Translations under genes and position numbers: made by a program | Notes under the pieces: generated by a model | The model's input: only the letters and a program-made list of their open reading frames with translations | The model's database searches: none | What the model was told of the DNA's origin: nothing | Shown: piece by piece, positions 1-9,766 of the stretch | Numbering within the stretch: position 1 is the first letter of the stretch | How the letters are laid out: each line of letters starts with the position of its first letter | Assembly: GCF_000204925.1 (NCBI RefSeq) | Contig: NC_015435.1 | Span: 1,257,160-1,321,159, forward strand | DNA from: Metallosphaera cuprina Ar-4 | GTDB taxonomy: Archaea > Thermoproteota > Thermoprotei_A > Sulfolobales > Sulfolobaceae | Reading direction: 5' to 3' | Length of the DNA stretch: 64,000 nt

Positions 1-17
1 CGTGTGAGTCGAGATAT

Positions 18-488
18 ATGGATGAAAAGATAGGAAACCTAAAAGGCGGGATGGAAAACATAAATGTGACCGCCAGAGTTTTAGAAGTAGGTGAGCAGAA
101 GGTCGTTCAAACTAAGAACGGCCCTAGAACAATACGCGAAGTAATGGTTGGAGATGACACAGGGAGAGTCAAACTCACCCTGTGGGGAAATCAAGCAGAC
201 GAAGTGAAAGAAGGGCAGATAATAAAGGTAGAGAACGCTTGGACCACAGTGTTCAAAGGACAAGTTCAGTTGAATGCAGGGAGCAGATCTAAGATAACCG
301 AATCTGCAGAGGAGTCAATACCTGAAGCCGATCAAGTACCTGAAAACAGTCCAACAGACGATTCGCCTCCACGAAGGAGCTTTAGAGGAAGAGGAGGCAG
401 GAGAGGATACGGCGGTCACAGTAACTACGGCGGTGGATACAGGAGGAAACCTAGAGAAGGCGAGGAAGGCGGAGAGGAAGAAGAGTGA
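18..488 (+). CDS. ssb: Single-stranded DNA-binding protein (Sulfolobales SSB, one OB fold)
   Basis: 156 aa. A single OB-fold domain occupies about residues 10-105, with the stretches [13 protein letters not shown] and [15 protein letters not shown] characteristic of Sulfolobus SSB. It is followed by a flexible Gly/Arg-rich tail (about 120-145) and a run of acidic residues at the C-terminus. In the family the OB fold binds ssDNA and the tail mediates protein contacts in replication and repair. The ATG at position 18 gives the expected N-terminus (MDEKIGNLK). Only 17 bases lie upstream, so the promoter is outside the window. The stop overlaps the GTG start of the next gene (GTGA), so the two are probably translationally coupled. 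Confidence 0.95.
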   Translation: MDEKIGNLKGGMENINVTARVLEVGEQKVVQTKNGPRTIREVMVGDDTGRVKLTLWGNQADEVKEGQIIKVENAWTTVFKGQVQLNAGSRSKITESAEESIPEADQVPENSPTDDSPPRRSFRGRGGRRGYGGHSNYGGGYRRKPREGEEGGEEEE

Positions 489-838
489 GTTACGAGGGTA
501 GAACACCGGACAATCATGAGGGGGAGCCTCAAGAGGATCTGAGATCCCACTCTCATCTCAGCTATGACGAGATTAAGGATAAGAAGCCAAGAAGAGAGGG
601 GGAATTCATTGACAAGAGCGAAAACGAGGATAAGTACATCATAAAGCTGAGCGAGGAGAAGATTTATGAGGTTGCAGGGATAGCTTATTTCATTTGGGCC
701 ATGTGCGATGGGGAGAAAACTGTGGGCGATATAATCCACGAGATAAGCGTAGAAGGTCAAGTTGAAGAGGATCAGATTAAAGGTCCAATAGTGGAAGTTC
801 TTCAACAGCTACAGGAAGCCGCACTAATATCTATCTAA
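485..838 (+). CDS. PqqD-like (RRE-type) winged-helix protein
   Basis: 117 aa. A charged, probably disordered N-terminus of about 40 residues precedes a PqqD-type domain (about 48-117). The pattern is [14 protein letters not shown], then [16 protein letters not shown], then a C-terminal helix with [14 protein letters not shown]-like spacing. PqqD domains bind leader peptides and present them to radical SAM maturases. The GTG start overlaps the SSB stop by four bases. No precursor peptide or maturase is adjacent. A radical SAM enzyme of the peptide-modifying type lies about 54 kb away in the same window. The fold call is fairly secure and the role is inferred. Confidence 0.75.
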   Translation: MSYEGRTPDNHEGEPQEDLRSHSHLSYDEIKDKKPRREGEFIDKSENEDKYIIKLSEEKIYEVAGIAYFIWAMCDGEKTVGDIIHEISVEGQVEEDQIKGPIVEVLQQLQEAALISI

Positions 839-849
839 TTTACATAATC

Positions 850-859
850 CATTTAAAAA
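850..859 (+). promoter_or_regulatory. TATA box of the moeA-fusion gene
   Basis: An A/T-rich element reading atttaaaaag is centred about 28 bases before the ATG at 883. That is the spacing expected when transcription starts at or next to the start codon (leaderless mRNA). Confidence 0.5.
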
Positions 860-882
860 GGAGCTTTTGTCTATTTTTATTT

Positions 883-2523
883 ATGAGGAATTTTGTTCCA
901 GAGACTAATCTACCTAGTATAGACGAGGCTTTAGATAAGTTCTTAAGTGTTCTCCCACCTAAAGGTAGGGTCTCTAGGTTAGATATATTAAAATCCGTTG
1001 GTAAAATCACGTCTTCTCCAGTCGTGGCAGAAATAGACTATCCTCCTTTTTCTAGATCGACCGTTGATGGATTTGCAATAGTTTCAAGCTCAACTCCTGG
1101 AAAGTTCAAAAAAGTGAATAAGATTTCAATAGGTGAGTGGAAAGACATAAGGATCAAGGGAGGAGAAGCCGTAGAGGTGGACACAGGGTCACCCATCCCC
1201 TCAGGGGCAGATGCGGTGGTTAAGATTGAGGAGACCGAAGTTGATGGCTCAGAAGTAATAATAAACAAGAGAGTTAGATTCGGGACTAACGTGGCTTGGG
1301 TAGGAAGCGATATACCTAGGGGTTCAATAATTCTAGATGAGTTACAAGAGGTTACCCCAGAGGACGTTGGATCATTAGCTTCTTTAGGTATAAATAGAGT
1401 GGAGGTCTTCGATTCGGTAAAAGTGTACGTAATTGCAACAGGAGACGAGTTGGTCTCTCCAGGATCTGATCTACCTAAAGGAAAGATATATGAGAGCAAC
1501 GTTCACTTCCTTTTATCTAAACTAACTCAAATGGGCTGTGAGGTAGTAAACTATGAAGTTTTACCAGATAACAAGGAAGTTATTAGGAACGCTATAATGA
1601 AAGCCTCGGACTCAGCTGATCTGATAATAACTACTGGTGGCACAAGCGCTGGCGAGAAGGACTACGTACATCAAATAATTAGGGAGGAAGGTAAGATCAT
1701 AGTCCAGGGTATAAACGTTAAACCGGGGAAGCCAACTATACTAGGAGAGATAAAGGGGAAACCCATTTTCGGGTTGTCAGGCAACATTGTGGCTACGATT
1801 TTCCTTTTTGATAGGTTAGTTGAAAAATACATAGGGAAACTAAACGGAAAGCATCTGGCCAGAAGATATACTTACAACGGTGAAGTTGAAGCGATATCAA
1901 TCTTACCTATACAGGCTGATAGGTTTAGGACAACCATGATACCTGTCTTCCTATTCAAGAAAGGTCAGGTCTACTTTGCCCTTCCAGTACCTACTGAGAG
2001 TTACATGGTGGGAACCTTCGCGAGCTCTGACGGCTTCGTTATGCTGCAGGCTGGAAAATATGTAGAGGAGGGAGAGAAGATTAAAGTGTTCGCTAAGGCC
2101 CTTGACACGAGACCTGTCCTAATAGGGGAAGAGGACCCTAAACTGAAGGACCTTAACGTGAGAAAGATATTTTTAGGATCCGTTCCTGCGTGTGCGGCTC
2201 TGAAGTTCGGTATAGGCGACATATTGGTGATAAGTGACCTCGTGTGTGGGAAGGACTTGAACGAGTACCAAGAGCTTAAAAGATGGATCTTAGTTAACGG
2301 GAAGGGGGATGAAATAGGATATAACGATTGGATAGGAATGAGTAAGCTCGTGAACGAGCCTGCAGTTAAATTAAAGTCTCCTGCTACAGCCTCTTTCTTC
2401 CTTGGAAAGGCCAAAGTAATAGCTCCCGAGGGTTACATCGAGGGAGAGAAATTGGTCCAAGAGAAGCTGAAGCTCGTGATCAGGGATAAACAATTCTCTA
2501 AAGGAATATTTTCAGAAGGTTAG
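883..2523 (+). CDS. moeA: Molybdopterin molybdotransferase MoeA fused to a substrate-binding-like domain
   Basis: 546 aa. Residues about 1-400 are MoeA: DYPPFSRSTVDGFA, the domain II segment DTGSPIPSGADAVV, the MPT-binding segment ITTGGTSAGEKDYV and VKPGKPTILG are all visible. MoeA inserts molybdenum or tungsten into the pterin cofactor. Residues about 405-546 resemble the periplasmic-binding or LysR-substrate fold often fused to archaeal MoeA (start near DTRPVLIGEEDP), which may sense oxyanions. The ATG follows a TATA box at leaderless spacing. The gene stands alone, without other moa/mob genes in the window. Confidence 0.9.
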   Translation: MRNFVPETNLPSIDEALDKFLSVLPPKGRVSRLDILKSVGKITSSPVVAEIDYPPFSRSTVDGFAIVSSSTPGKFKKVNKISIGEWKDIRIKGGEAVEVDTGSPIPSGADAVVKIEETEVDGSEVIINKRVRFGTNVAWVGSDIPRGSIILDELQEVTPEDVGSLASLGINRVEVFDSVKVYVIATGDELVSPGSDLPKGKIYESNVHFLLSKLTQMGCEVVNYEVLPDNKEVIRNAIMKASDSADLIITTGGTSAGEKDYVHQIIREEGKIIVQGINVKPGKPTILGEIKGKPIFGLSGNIVATIFLFDRLVEKYIGKLNGKHLARRYTYNGEVEAISILPIQADRFRTTMIPVFLFKKGQVYFALPVPTESYMVGTFASSDGFVMLQAGKYVEEGEKIKVFAKALDTRPVLIGEEDPKLKDLNVRKIFLGSVPACAALKFGIGDILVISDLVCGKDLNEYQELKRWILVNGKGDEIGYNDWIGMSKLVNEPAVKLKSPATASFFLGKAKVIAPEGYIEGEKLVQEKLKLVIRDKQFSKGIFSEG

Positions 2524-2605
2524 CTGGTCAAAAAGCCTTTTACTTTGTCTGATTATTCTCAGCTCATGACTTCTTTAAGCGTCCTTACAGTGTTAAAAGA
2601 GGTCG

Positions 2606-3544
2606 ATGAGCATGAGAGTGAGAGCTATAGCTTTTTCGTCTTCTGCTAACTTGGGTGCTGGTTACGATGTGCTATCTATGAGCCATCGAGCGTTTAATGA
2701 CGTAGTATATGCGGAACTTCTAGACTCGGGGGAAGGTAAAATCTTTATAGAGACCGACTCAAGCGTACCTACCGATCCTTCCAAAAACTCCGCTAGCGTT
2801 CCCGTTGAGGCGATAATGGAGGATTATAAAATTAAGGGGATCATAAAACTCAAAATAGTTAAGGGGATCCCTCCTGGACTAGGTCTTGGAAGCAGTGGAG
2901 CTTCTGCGGTTGCTGCAGTAGCGGCCGTAAGCAGGCTCCTAGATCTTAACCTTTCACTTGAGGACATAGTGAAGTACGCCGTGTTAGGGGAGAAAGCTGT
3001 TAGTGGATCTCCACATCCTGATAACGTGGCTGCGAGCGCTTTTGGTGGCGTTGTCGCAGTCACTTCACACGATCCTTTCAGAATAGTTAGAGTGGCCGTT
3101 AATTACGACTTTAAGATAATGCTGATCATACCTAGATTGGCTACTGGAGTAGGTAAGACCAAGAGAGCTAGAGAACTTGTTCCTCCCAAGGTTGAGCTCA
3201 ACAAGGTTGTGGAAAACGCTAGATACCTCTCCTCATTGATGGTTGGGTTGATTAAAGGGGACCGAAACCTGATTCAAGAGGGAATGAACGATAGTATAGT
3301 AGAGAAGGCTAGGGAGCCGCTCTACCCCTACTATCCTAAAATTCGTGAGATATCGTTGAAGTATAACTCTGTGGGAGTCTGTGTGAGCGGAGCGGGACCC
3401 TCAGTTTTAGTACTTTACGATGAGGAGACCGAGTTGGAGAAGATTAAGTTAGGAGCGACTGACGTATGCAGAGGGTTCGGGTTTGATTGCGATTTCGTAA
3501 CGACAGAGATTGGAGGTGGTGTGAAAGTTGAAGGACTCGACTAA
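2606..3544 (+). CDS. thrB: Homoserine kinase
   Basis: 312 aa GHMP-family kinase. It phosphorylates homoserine on the way to threonine, and O-phosphohomoserine can also feed methionine synthesis. Visible motifs are SSSANLGAGYD near the N-terminus, the ATP-binding GIPPGLGLGSSGASA (about 88-102) and the C-terminal GVCVSGAGPSV. Length is normal. A Shine-Dalgarno-like GAGGT sits just before the ATG, and a second in-frame ATG lies two codons later. The 3' end overlaps the next gene by 17 bases, indicating an operon for threonine and sulphur amino-acid metabolism. Confidence 0.93.
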   Translation: MSMRVRAIAFSSSANLGAGYDVLSMSHRAFNDVVYAELLDSGEGKIFIETDSSVPTDPSKNSASVPVEAIMEDYKIKGIIKLKIVKGIPPGLGLGSSGASAVAAVAAVSRLLDLNLSLEDIVKYAVLGEKAVSGSPHPDNVAASAFGGVVAVTSHDPFRIVRVAVNYDFKIMLIIPRLATGVGKTKRARELVPPKVELNKVVENARYLSSLMVGLIKGDRNLIQEGMNDSIVEKAREPLYPYYPKIREISLKYNSVGVCVSGAGPSVLVLYDEETELEKIKLGATDVCRGFGFDCDFVTTEIGGGVKVEGLD

Positions 3545-4652
3545 GTCAGTTAAGGAGGCGATAGATCCCACTACCGGAGCTATAACAATTCCAATTTATC
3601 AGACCTCAGCCTTCTTATATCCAGAAGGGGAAAAGTACAGGTACTCTAGAGAAGTTAACCCTACTGTCTTGGAGTTAGGTAAGAAGATAGCTGACCTGGA
3701 GAAAGCGGAGGCCGGGTTAGCGTTCTCCTCGGGTATGGGAGCCATATCTACCAGTTTGCTCACTTTGCTTAGACCAGGAAAGAAGTTGCTTGTACACGTC
3801 GACATGTTTGGAAGGAGCCTTAGGTTCACTAAGGATTACCTCTCTTCTTGGGGCGTGAAGGTTGACGTCGCGCCTGCAGAGGACGAGGCGATGCTAACCA
3901 TGTTAGAGAAGGGTTATGACGTCGTCATGGTTGAAAGCGTAACTAACCCCCTCCTTAGGGTTGTAGACATTGAGGCGATAGGTAAACTGTGTAGAGAGAC
4001 CGGATGCACTCTTTTGGTGGACTCGACCTTTGCGACTCCCATTAACCAAAAGCCACTTGAGTTCGGGGCTTCTCTTGTAATACACAGTGCCTCAAAGTTC
4101 ATTGCAGGACACAACGACGTGATAGCGGGATTGATAGCCGGAAAAGGTGATCTAGTGAGGGAAATTGACATGATGAGAAGGACCCTCGGCACATCTCTTG
4201 ATCCGCATCCTGCGTTCCTAACTATCAGGGGGATGAAGACCTTAAAGATAAGGATGGATGTAATAAATAAGAACGCCCAGGAGATCGCGGAGTTTCTTGA
4301 AAGCCATCCCAAAGTCTCAAAGGTTTACTATCCGGGCCTAAAGAGTCACGTGACTTATGCGGTTGCTCGACGAGTGCTTAAAGGGTATGGCGGGGTAGTT
4401 AGCTTTGAAGTCAAGGGTAATGCTGAACAAGCGTTAAGGGTGATGAAGTCAACGTCAATAGTGGTTCCAGCCCAAAGCCTGGGTGGTGTAAACTCTCTCA
4501 TCTCTCATCCAGCAACGATGAGCCACAGAACTTTATCTCCTGAAGAACGAAAGGCCTCTGGAATAAAAGATTCGCTGCTCAGGTTATCAGTTGGTATTGA
4601 GGACGTTGAGGATCTAATTGAGGACCTGGACAAAGCCTTGTCGAAAGTTTAG
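3528..4652 (+). CDS. Cystathionine gamma-synthase/lyase family PLP enzyme
   Basis: 374 aa PLP-dependent enzyme of the Cys/Met metabolism family. The PLP lysine lies in SASKFIAGHNDVIAG. The TGAITIPIYQTSAF N-terminus, SSGMGAIST and the C-terminal SLGGVNSLISHPATMSH are family signatures. Family members interconvert homoserine esters, cystathionine, cysteine or methionine. Overlap with homoserine kinase suggests use of O-phosphohomoserine or a related ester as substrate, which would make it a gamma-synthase, but a lyase cannot be excluded. The start is a TTG inside the end of thrB. Confidence 0.85.
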   Translation: MKDSTKSVKEAIDPTTGAITIPIYQTSAFLYPEGEKYRYSREVNPTVLELGKKIADLEKAEAGLAFSSGMGAISTSLLTLLRPGKKLLVHVDMFGRSLRFTKDYLSSWGVKVDVAPAEDEAMLTMLEKGYDVVMVESVTNPLLRVVDIEAIGKLCRETGCTLLVDSTFATPINQKPLEFGASLVIHSASKFIAGHNDVIAGLIAGKGDLVREIDMMRRTLGTSLDPHPAFLTIRGMKTLKIRMDVINKNAQEIAEFLESHPKVSKVYYPGLKSHVTYAVARRVLKGYGGVVSFEVKGNAEQALRVMKSTSIVVPAQSLGGVNSLISHPATMSHRTLSPEERKASGIKDSLLRLSVGIEDVEDLIEDLDKALSKV

Positions 4653-4673
4653 CGAATGCTTTATTTGCTCTCC

Positions 4674-4744
4674 AGAGGATATTACTCAGCCATACCTAGC
4701 AAACAGCCGTGAGACCACGGCGGAGTGAAGCTAGGGCCTCCTCT
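4674..4744. other. Two-helix hairpin with a conserved-looking internal loop, between convergent genes
   Basis: Between the stop of the PLP enzyme gene (plus) and the stop of sdhD (minus) there is a strong secondary structure. Stem 4706-4711 pairs with 4716-4721 (GCCGTG/CACGGC, four-base loop). It is stacked through an asymmetric internal loop (AAACA opposite GGAGTGAA) on stem 4695-4700 with 4730-4735 (CCTAGC/GCTAGG). An outer AGAGGA at 4674-4679 can pair with TCCTCT at 4739-4744. All helices are perfect. It could be a bidirectional transcript 3' end, an mRNA-stabilising element or a small structured RNA. I could not match it to a named RNA family. Confidence 0.45.
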
Positions 4745-5088
4745 CATTTAGAGGAGACCTGTGACTTTATTTTCACGAGGTAGTCCCTTACTGAAGCCAG
4801 GTCCTCTAGCAGGTTTGACTCTTCGGTTCTGATCCACATGATTCCACCAGCTGCATCCACCACTTCGCCTTTCAATTTCAAGTCCTTTACCCTTTCTTTC
4901 CAATTGAAGGGAATCTTCGAGATGATGAGCACGTACAGTTCTCCAGTATTACGTTTATGCAACTTACCCCAAAATATGTCATTTACCTTATACTCAGCCT
5001 CCTTCGCGAACGGGTCCTTACCAGGCCTCTCTGAGACGTCTCTCCAGTCGCTTAACTCTCCTCCAATAGGACTCAGATCGTTAATCAC
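4744..5088 (-). CDS. sdhD: Succinate dehydrogenase subunit D (Sulfolobales type)
   Basis: 114 aa, the last gene of the sdhABCD operon, overlapping sdhC by four bases. It has no hydrophobic membrane helix. The sequence is polar, with a central segment around [19 protein letters not shown]. Sulfolobales succinate dehydrogenases carry a small fourth subunit of about this length next to a cysteine-rich third subunit, instead of the classical haem-bearing membrane anchors. The call rests mainly on position, strand and size. The exact function of this subunit is not established. Confidence 0.8.
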   Translation of the reverse strand: MINDLSPIGGELSDWRDVSERPGKDPFAKEAEYKVNDIFWGKLHKRNTGELYVLIISKIPFNWKERVKDLKLKGEVVDAAGGIMWIRTEESNLLEDLASVRDYLVKIKSQVSSK

Positions 5089-5957
5089 GTAATTCCCCTC
5101 TGTTCCAACGCCTTCATTGCTATTTTACTCAATCCGAGCTCTTTAGGACTTATACCGAACGCTATGGCTAAGAGCTGCGTAACGTACATAGTTGGCATAG
5201 TCCAATTTGTCTTGAACTCGTCCATAACCTTATATTGGGTAACGTCTAGCTGTAAGTGACATAAGCTACAAGGATGGATCATTATATCTGCCCCCATGCT
5301 TTTAGCTGAATTAAGCACGTTGTATGCTAACTTTAACCCGCCTTTGGGATTGCTACCCATTAGTGGGAAACCGCAACAAGCGGTCGCCATTGGGAACCTA
5401 ACGGGAGTGGCGCCAGTAGAAGATACTAGATCTTCTAAACTGTGAGTGTTATAAGGAGATTCAAAACCCATTATCTTCTCTGGCCTTAACATTTGACAGC
5501 CATAATACGTTGCAACCTTAAGTTGAGAAAGGGGTCTCGTGACGTGAGACTTTATCTTCTCTACACCTACGTCTCTCACTAAAACCCACACTATGTGTTC
5601 CGCATCAACTGTGCCCTTATACTCTATCGATGCTGATTTAAGTCTAGAATCTACTTCCTTCTTTAACTCAGTGTTCTCCTTATAGTTGTTCACAGCGAGC
5701 CTATGACTTTGTAGGCAAACGCTACAAGGGGTAGCCATTTTAGAGAGTCCCATCTTTTCGACCTTGGATAGGTTTCTCAAGTTCAGCGATACGTGAGCCT
5801 TCTCATCGTACTCGTCCAGGAAACCTCCTCCACAACAGTTCCAATCTTCAACTTCTACTAACTCAAGCCCTAGGACCTCTGCCACCTTTTTCGTGGCCAC
5901 ATCTACGTCTTTAGATAATCCATGGGTTGCACAACCAGGATAATAAGCTACCTTCAT
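5085..5957 (-). CDS. sdhC: Succinate dehydrogenase subunit C with two CCG (HdrB-like) domains
   Basis: 290 aa. Two copies of the cysteine-rich CCG motif are visible. The first runs [27 protein letters not shown]. The second runs [27 protein letters not shown]. In heterodisulfide reductase subunit B this motif binds unusual iron-sulphur clusters. In this class of archaeal SDH, the subunit replaces the membrane anchor and is thought to associate with the membrane monotopically and pass electrons to caldariellaquinone. Its start overlaps the end of sdhB by four bases. Confidence 0.92.
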   Translation of the reverse strand: MKVAYYPGCATHGLSKDVDVATKKVAEVLGLELVEVEDWNCCGGGFLDEYDEKAHVSLNLRNLSKVEKMGLSKMATPCSVCLQSHRLAVNNYKENTELKKEVDSRLKSASIEYKGTVDAEHIVWVLVRDVGVEKIKSHVTRPLSQLKVATYYGCQMLRPEKIMGFESPYNTHSLEDLVSSTGATPVRFPMATACCGFPLMGSNPKGGLKLAYNVLNSAKSMGADIMIHPCSLCHLQLDVTQYKVMDEFKTNWTMPTMYVTQLLAIAFGISPKELGLSKIAMKALEQRGIT

Positions 5958-6931
5958 TCCTTCTCACCCATTAGTTTTTGAATCTGACCAATCTCATTTA
6001 CCTTCTTCTCCTTAATTAAGGCGAGTTGAGTCTTGCCGTTCCTCATCGTATATAACATGTCTCTTATCGATGTAACTAAACCGTATGTGGTTAAGTAAAC
6101 TTTTGCTTCCTCTAGCTTTCCTGTGTTCCTTATGCTTTCGAAAATAGCTTTTACATGTTTCTCTCCAGTCTCAGCCACCTCTGACTTCTGCTTAAGGAAC
6201 TTAGTGTGTGCCCTGGTCTTCTTTATAGTAGTTACGGGCTCTACATCCCTGGGGCATACGTTAAAACACTGATAACAATACGTACACCTCCACGAGCTAT
6301 CTATTAGAACCTTTAGCCTCTCCTCATATAGTGTGTCTCTAGGATCGGCAAGAAATCTATACCCCTTAGCGTGAGCTGCAGGCCCTAAGAACTCCTTATC
6401 GATCCTAACTGCGGGACAGGAGGACACGCAGAGACCGCACCATATGCACTGGGCAAACTTCCATAACTCCTTCTGGTCCTCAGGAGTTAACCTCTGCTCC
6501 GCCTTGTTTTCTACTACCTCCTTAGCGGGATACAGCCTAGGTTTGACTTTGTACATCCTAGAGTAGAAGTCTTCCATATCGACTATGAGGTCCTTCTCGA
6601 CCTTGAAGAAATCCATAGGTTCCACAACTATCTCGTTAGTGTTGTACTTCCTGACCAAATCCAAGGCTAAGGTCTTACATGCTAGTCTAGGCTCGTTATT
6701 TAACTTCATGGCACAACTTCCACATACTGCCATATGACAGGAGGCCCTGTAGGCCAGGGTAGGATCCTGCTCTGACTTAATCCTTCTAAGGACCTCAGTC
6801 ATCTGAGTGAACCTATCTACAACTAGCTTGTACTCCTGCCAATATTGGCCTCTCTCCTGGTTAAATCTCCTAACCTTGACCTTTATCTCAACTTGCTCTA
6901 ACTTTTCGGACGGTTTCATACTCTGTTGCAT
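5954..6931 (-). CDS. sdhB: Succinate dehydrogenase iron-sulphur subunit
   Basis: 325 aa. An N-terminal plant-type [2Fe-2S] domain has ligands in CHMAVCGSC plus a later Cys (RLACKT). A C-terminal dicluster domain has [12 protein letters not shown] and [12 protein letters not shown]. Both C-terminal motifs contain four Cys. The usual [3Fe-4S] site, which lacks one ligand, is therefore predicted to be a second [4Fe-4S], as reported for Sulfolobales SDH. One base separates its start from the sdhA stop. It transfers electrons from the flavin subunit to SdhC. Confidence 0.95.
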   Translation of the reverse strand: MQQSMKPSEKLEQVEIKVKVRRFNQERGQYWQEYKLVVDRFTQMTEVLRRIKSEQDPTLAYRASCHMAVCGSCAMKLNNEPRLACKTLALDLVRKYNTNEIVVEPMDFFKVEKDLIVDMEDFYSRMYKVKPRLYPAKEVVENKAEQRLTPEDQKELWKFAQCIWCGLCVSSCPAVRIDKEFLGPAAHAKGYRFLADPRDTLYEERLKVLIDSSWRCTYCYQCFNVCPRDVEPVTTIKKTRAHTKFLKQKSEVAETGEKHVKAIFESIRNTGKLEEAKVYLTTYGLVTSIRDMLYTMRNGKTQLALIKEKKVNEIGQIQKLMGEKE

Positions 6932-6932
6932 T

Positions 6933-8633
6933 TTAGTACACCCTAGCCTCAGGTTGCCATCTCGTGAACGTGACTGGTTTATATCCTATCTCCACCTGAT
7001 TGCCCTTAAGGTAAGATATGGTATGTTTCAACCACGCCTTATCGTCCCTCTCTGGGTAATCTGTCCTAAAGTGAGCCCCTCTGGATTCAGTTCTATTGAG
7101 AGCTGATTTAGCTATGACAACGGCCAGATCCATCATATTTCTTAACTCTAGGGCGTTAAAGAACTCTGTATTGTAAGTCTTGCTCTTATCCGAAACGTAC
7201 ATGTTCTTCACTTGTGACCTAAGCTTCTCAACCTCAGAAAGCGCTGTTTTCAATAGGTCCTCATTCCTGAAGATTCCCACATCGTCCCACATTACTTGTC
7301 TTAACTTGTTTAAGATTTCACCGAAGTGAACTCCCGACTCGCTTTTTACGAAACGGTAGGCCTCGTCCAACAGTCCCTCTGCTTCCCTTTCTAAAGACGT
7401 TGATGAATGTCCCTCATGTTTCTTTAAGTACTCAACCACAGCTCTCCCAGTCTCTCTTCCAAAAACTAACGTTTCCAGCAAGGAGTTAGAACCCAACCTA
7501 TTAGCTCCATGAACGGACACGCATGCAGCCTCTCCAGCTGCGAAGAGTCCCTGTAGATCAGGGTTCCTTCCAGTGATATCAACGTCTATCCCTCCCATAT
7601 AATAGTGTTGGGCGGGCCTAACTGGTATCGGTTCCTGAGTGGCGTCCACCCCAGCGAAGCTTAGAGCCGCCTCGTAAGCAAGGGCCAGCCTCTCCTTTAT
7701 GTAACTCTCCCCGAGATGAGTGAGATCTAGCGCTAAGTAACCTCCAGGAAAGCCTCTCCCCTCCCTTATCTCAATCGTCATAGACCTTGAAACTATATCT
7801 CTAGGCGCTAGATCCAACTTCTTTGGAGCGTATCTAGCCATAAACCTCTCCCCTTTATTGTTCTTAAGGACCGCGCCTTCACCCCTAGCGGCTTCGCTTA
7901 TCAGGATGTCTGACGGATACAGACCAGTTGGATGAAATTGAACGAATTCAGGGTCCTTAAGCGCTGCGCCAGCCCTCAAAGCCATCCCGTAACCGTCACC
8001 CGTGTTTATGTATGCGTTTGTCGTGTGAGCGTAGAGCATACCCATACCTCCTGTAGCTACTACTACGCTCTTAGCTACGAATAAGGAAGGTTCCATCGTC
8101 CTCATCTCAAGGGCTAAAACTCCAGCTACCCTCTTCTCGTCTAAAACAAGGTCAACAGCGAACCACTCGTTGTAGAAATCTACAGAGAGGCCTGAAACTC
8201 TCTCATAAAGCGTGTGTAGTAACGCCATCCCAGTCTTGTCCCCCACGAACCTAGTCCTCGGATAAGTTTGGCCCCCAAAATACCTTAAAGCCACTCTCCC
8301 ATCAGGTTGCCTATTAAATAGCGTCCCCCATCTCTCCATGAACTGGACTATTTCACCGGACTTCTGAGAGAGGAGTTCAGCCGCATCTTGATCCACAAGG
8401 TAATCTCCTCCTTTCACGGTGTCATATGTCATGTAATCTGGGTTATCGTTTGGATCCGAGTTTCCGTGCACGTATGCAGCTATGCCTCCTTCAGCTGAAG
8501 AGGAGTGAGACCTAGTGGGAAAGACCTTAGAAACGACCGCAACATTATAGCCTGCGGAAGCAACCTCATGGGCAGACATCAGTCCCGCAAGACCTCCTCC
8601 TAAAACAACTACGTCATAAAGAAGTTTGTCCAT
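6933..8633 (-). CDS. sdhA: Succinate dehydrogenase flavoprotein subunit
   Basis: About 566 aa. The Rossmann motif [16 protein letters not shown] is followed by [14 protein letters not shown], which holds the His for covalent FAD attachment. HPTGLYPSD and the catalytic-domain segments [14 protein letters not shown] and [10 protein letters not shown] are also visible. It oxidises succinate to fumarate in the TCA cycle. I chose the ATG at 8633 (MDKLLYDV) rather than the GTG four codons upstream, because a TATA element is centred about 26 bases before it. First gene of the sdhABCD operon. Confidence 0.95.
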   Translation of the reverse strand: MDKLLYDVVVLGGGLAGLMSAHEVASAGYNVAVVSKVFPTRSHSSSAEGGIAAYVHGNSDPNDNPDYMTYDTVKGGDYLVDQDAAELLSQKSGEIVQFMERWGTLFNRQPDGRVALRYFGGQTYPRTRFVGDKTGMALLHTLYERVSGLSVDFYNEWFAVDLVLDEKRVAGVLALEMRTMEPSLFVAKSVVVATGGMGMLYAHTTNAYINTGDGYGMALRAGAALKDPEFVQFHPTGLYPSDILISEAARGEGAVLKNNKGERFMARYAPKKLDLAPRDIVSRSMTIEIREGRGFPGGYLALDLTHLGESYIKERLALAYEAALSFAGVDATQEPIPVRPAQHYYMGGIDVDITGRNPDLQGLFAAGEAACVSVHGANRLGSNSLLETLVFGRETGRAVVEYLKKHEGHSSTSLEREAEGLLDEAYRFVKSESGVHFGEILNKLRQVMWDDVGIFRNEDLLKTALSEVEKLRSQVKNMYVSDKSKTYNTEFFNALELRNMMDLAVVIAKSALNRTESRGAHFRTDYPERDDKAWLKHTISYLKGNQVEIGYKPVTFTRWQPEARVY

Positions 8634-8654
8634 ACAAAAAATCACATTGGATGT

Positions 8655-8662
8655 GTTATTAA
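8655..8662 (-). promoter_or_regulatory. TATA box of the sdh operon
   Basis: TTAATAAC on the minus strand, centred about 26 bases before the ATG at 8633. It implies leaderless transcription of sdhA and supports that start codon. Confidence 0.45.
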
Positions 8663-8670
8663 GAATTACT

Positions 8671-9462
8671 TTAGGATATTAGTTCAGTGAGGTTCTTAAC
8701 CAGAAACGTCGGATGTACACCCAGCCTCTCAACGTCCTCTCGTTTGTTGATACCTGTGGTCACTAAAACCGTATCAGCTCCCATGTCGTTACCCATCTTT
8801 ATGTCTATCTCTAACTGATCTCCAATGACAAGCACTTTACTTAGGTCCTTAATTCCTGTCATCTCCATTGCGACTTGGACTATCCACCTATTCGGCTTCC
8901 CCGCTACGAAGTCCGGTTCCTTCCTTATTGCATATATTATAGCACTAGCCAACGCTCCGGCCCCCAATCTCAATCCGTCCTTGGATGGCCATAATCTGTC
9001 CATGTTGGTCACAATGAATTTGGCACCTTTGGAGATGCACCTCATTCCTATGGAAAGCTTATCGTAAGTAACCAGCCTATCTAAACCCAAGACTACCGCC
9101 TCTGGGTTCACTCTCTCAGCGTCGGTAGTAAACAAAGCCTCCATTCCTGCGTTTTGGACTTCCTCAACCAATCCCTCCTCACCTATCACATAAGCCCTGT
9201 TGACTCTTAGCATCCTTTTCATGTAAATCACCGCCGCGAGTCCGCTAGTTATTATATCCTTAGGTTCGGCCTGCAGGCCTAGAGAAGTTAGTTGCCTTGA
9301 GAGAAGAACTCTACTGAAACCAGAGTTATTAGTTACGAAGATTATCTTCTTACCTTTGTCCAAGAGCTTCTTTAGAGGAATAATGTTTTCCCATATAGGT
9401 TCTCCTTCAGTTAGAATCACACCGTCAACGTCGCTTATGATTAAATCATAGTCTGGGACCAT
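8671..9462 (-). CDS. HAD-superfamily phosphatase, NagD-like
   Basis: 263 aa. Motif I is [14 protein letters not shown] (nucleophile and acid/base Asp), motif [11 protein letters not shown], and motif III/IV the segment KPNR followed by [14 protein letters not shown]. This arrangement, with a large C2 cap, is the NagD or p-nitrophenylphosphatase/phosphoglycolate phosphatase group. The substrate is probably a small phosphorylated metabolite such as 2-phosphoglycolate, which I cannot determine further. It overlaps the end of the upstream small gene by 22 bases, so the two are likely cotranscribed. Confidence 0.85.
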   Translation of the reverse strand: MVPDYDLIISDVDGVILTEGEPIWENIIPLKKLLDKGKKIIFVTNNSGFSRVLLSRQLTSLGLQAEPKDIITSGLAAVIYMKRMLRVNRAYVIGEEGLVEEVQNAGMEALFTTDAERVNPEAVVLGLDRLVTYDKLSIGMRCISKGAKFIVTNMDRLWPSKDGLRLGAGALASAIIYAIRKEPDFVAGKPNRWIVQVAMEMTGIKDLSKVLVIGDQLEIDIKMGNDMGADTVLVTTGINKREDVERLGVHPTFLVKNLTELIS

Positions 9463-9737
9463 TTTGAAATAGCCTCTATCCTACTTATTATGTCCCTCCC
9501 TGTTATACCTTTCCCTAAATCAAATACGTAAAGACCGCGAGGATTATATAGAGCAGAATCGCAACTCCACCTACCTGGAAAGGGCCTCATGACCTTTACA
9601 TAGTTCGTCTTCCCTTGAAACTCGAAGATCAAAAACTCCCCTAAATCCTTTAGCTCCACGTAATACATAACGCATTCTCCAAGGTCATTCCTTAGGGTCT
9701 TTAGAGGGTTAAGCTCCGACAAAGCGTTTTCAATCAT
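9441..9737 (-). CDS. Conserved small hypothetical protein
   Basis: About 98 aa with the start at 9737 (MIENALSEL). A Shine-Dalgarno-like GGGGAGG lies eight bases upstream of this ATG. A longer frame reaching 9821 would run into the divergent membrane-protein gene and is unlikely. The protein looks like a compact alpha/beta domain without recognisable catalytic motifs. It contains a striking RPFPGRWSC segment. Function unknown, probably in an operon with the HAD phosphatase downstream. Confidence 0.65.
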   Translation of the reverse strand: MIENALSELNPLKTLRNDLGECVMYYVELKDLGEFLIFEFQGKTNYVKVMRPFPGRWSCDSALYNPRGLYVFDLGKGITGRDIISRIEAISKWSQTMI

Positions 9738-9766
9738 TTTTTTATCCTCCCCTTCTTTGATTACTC

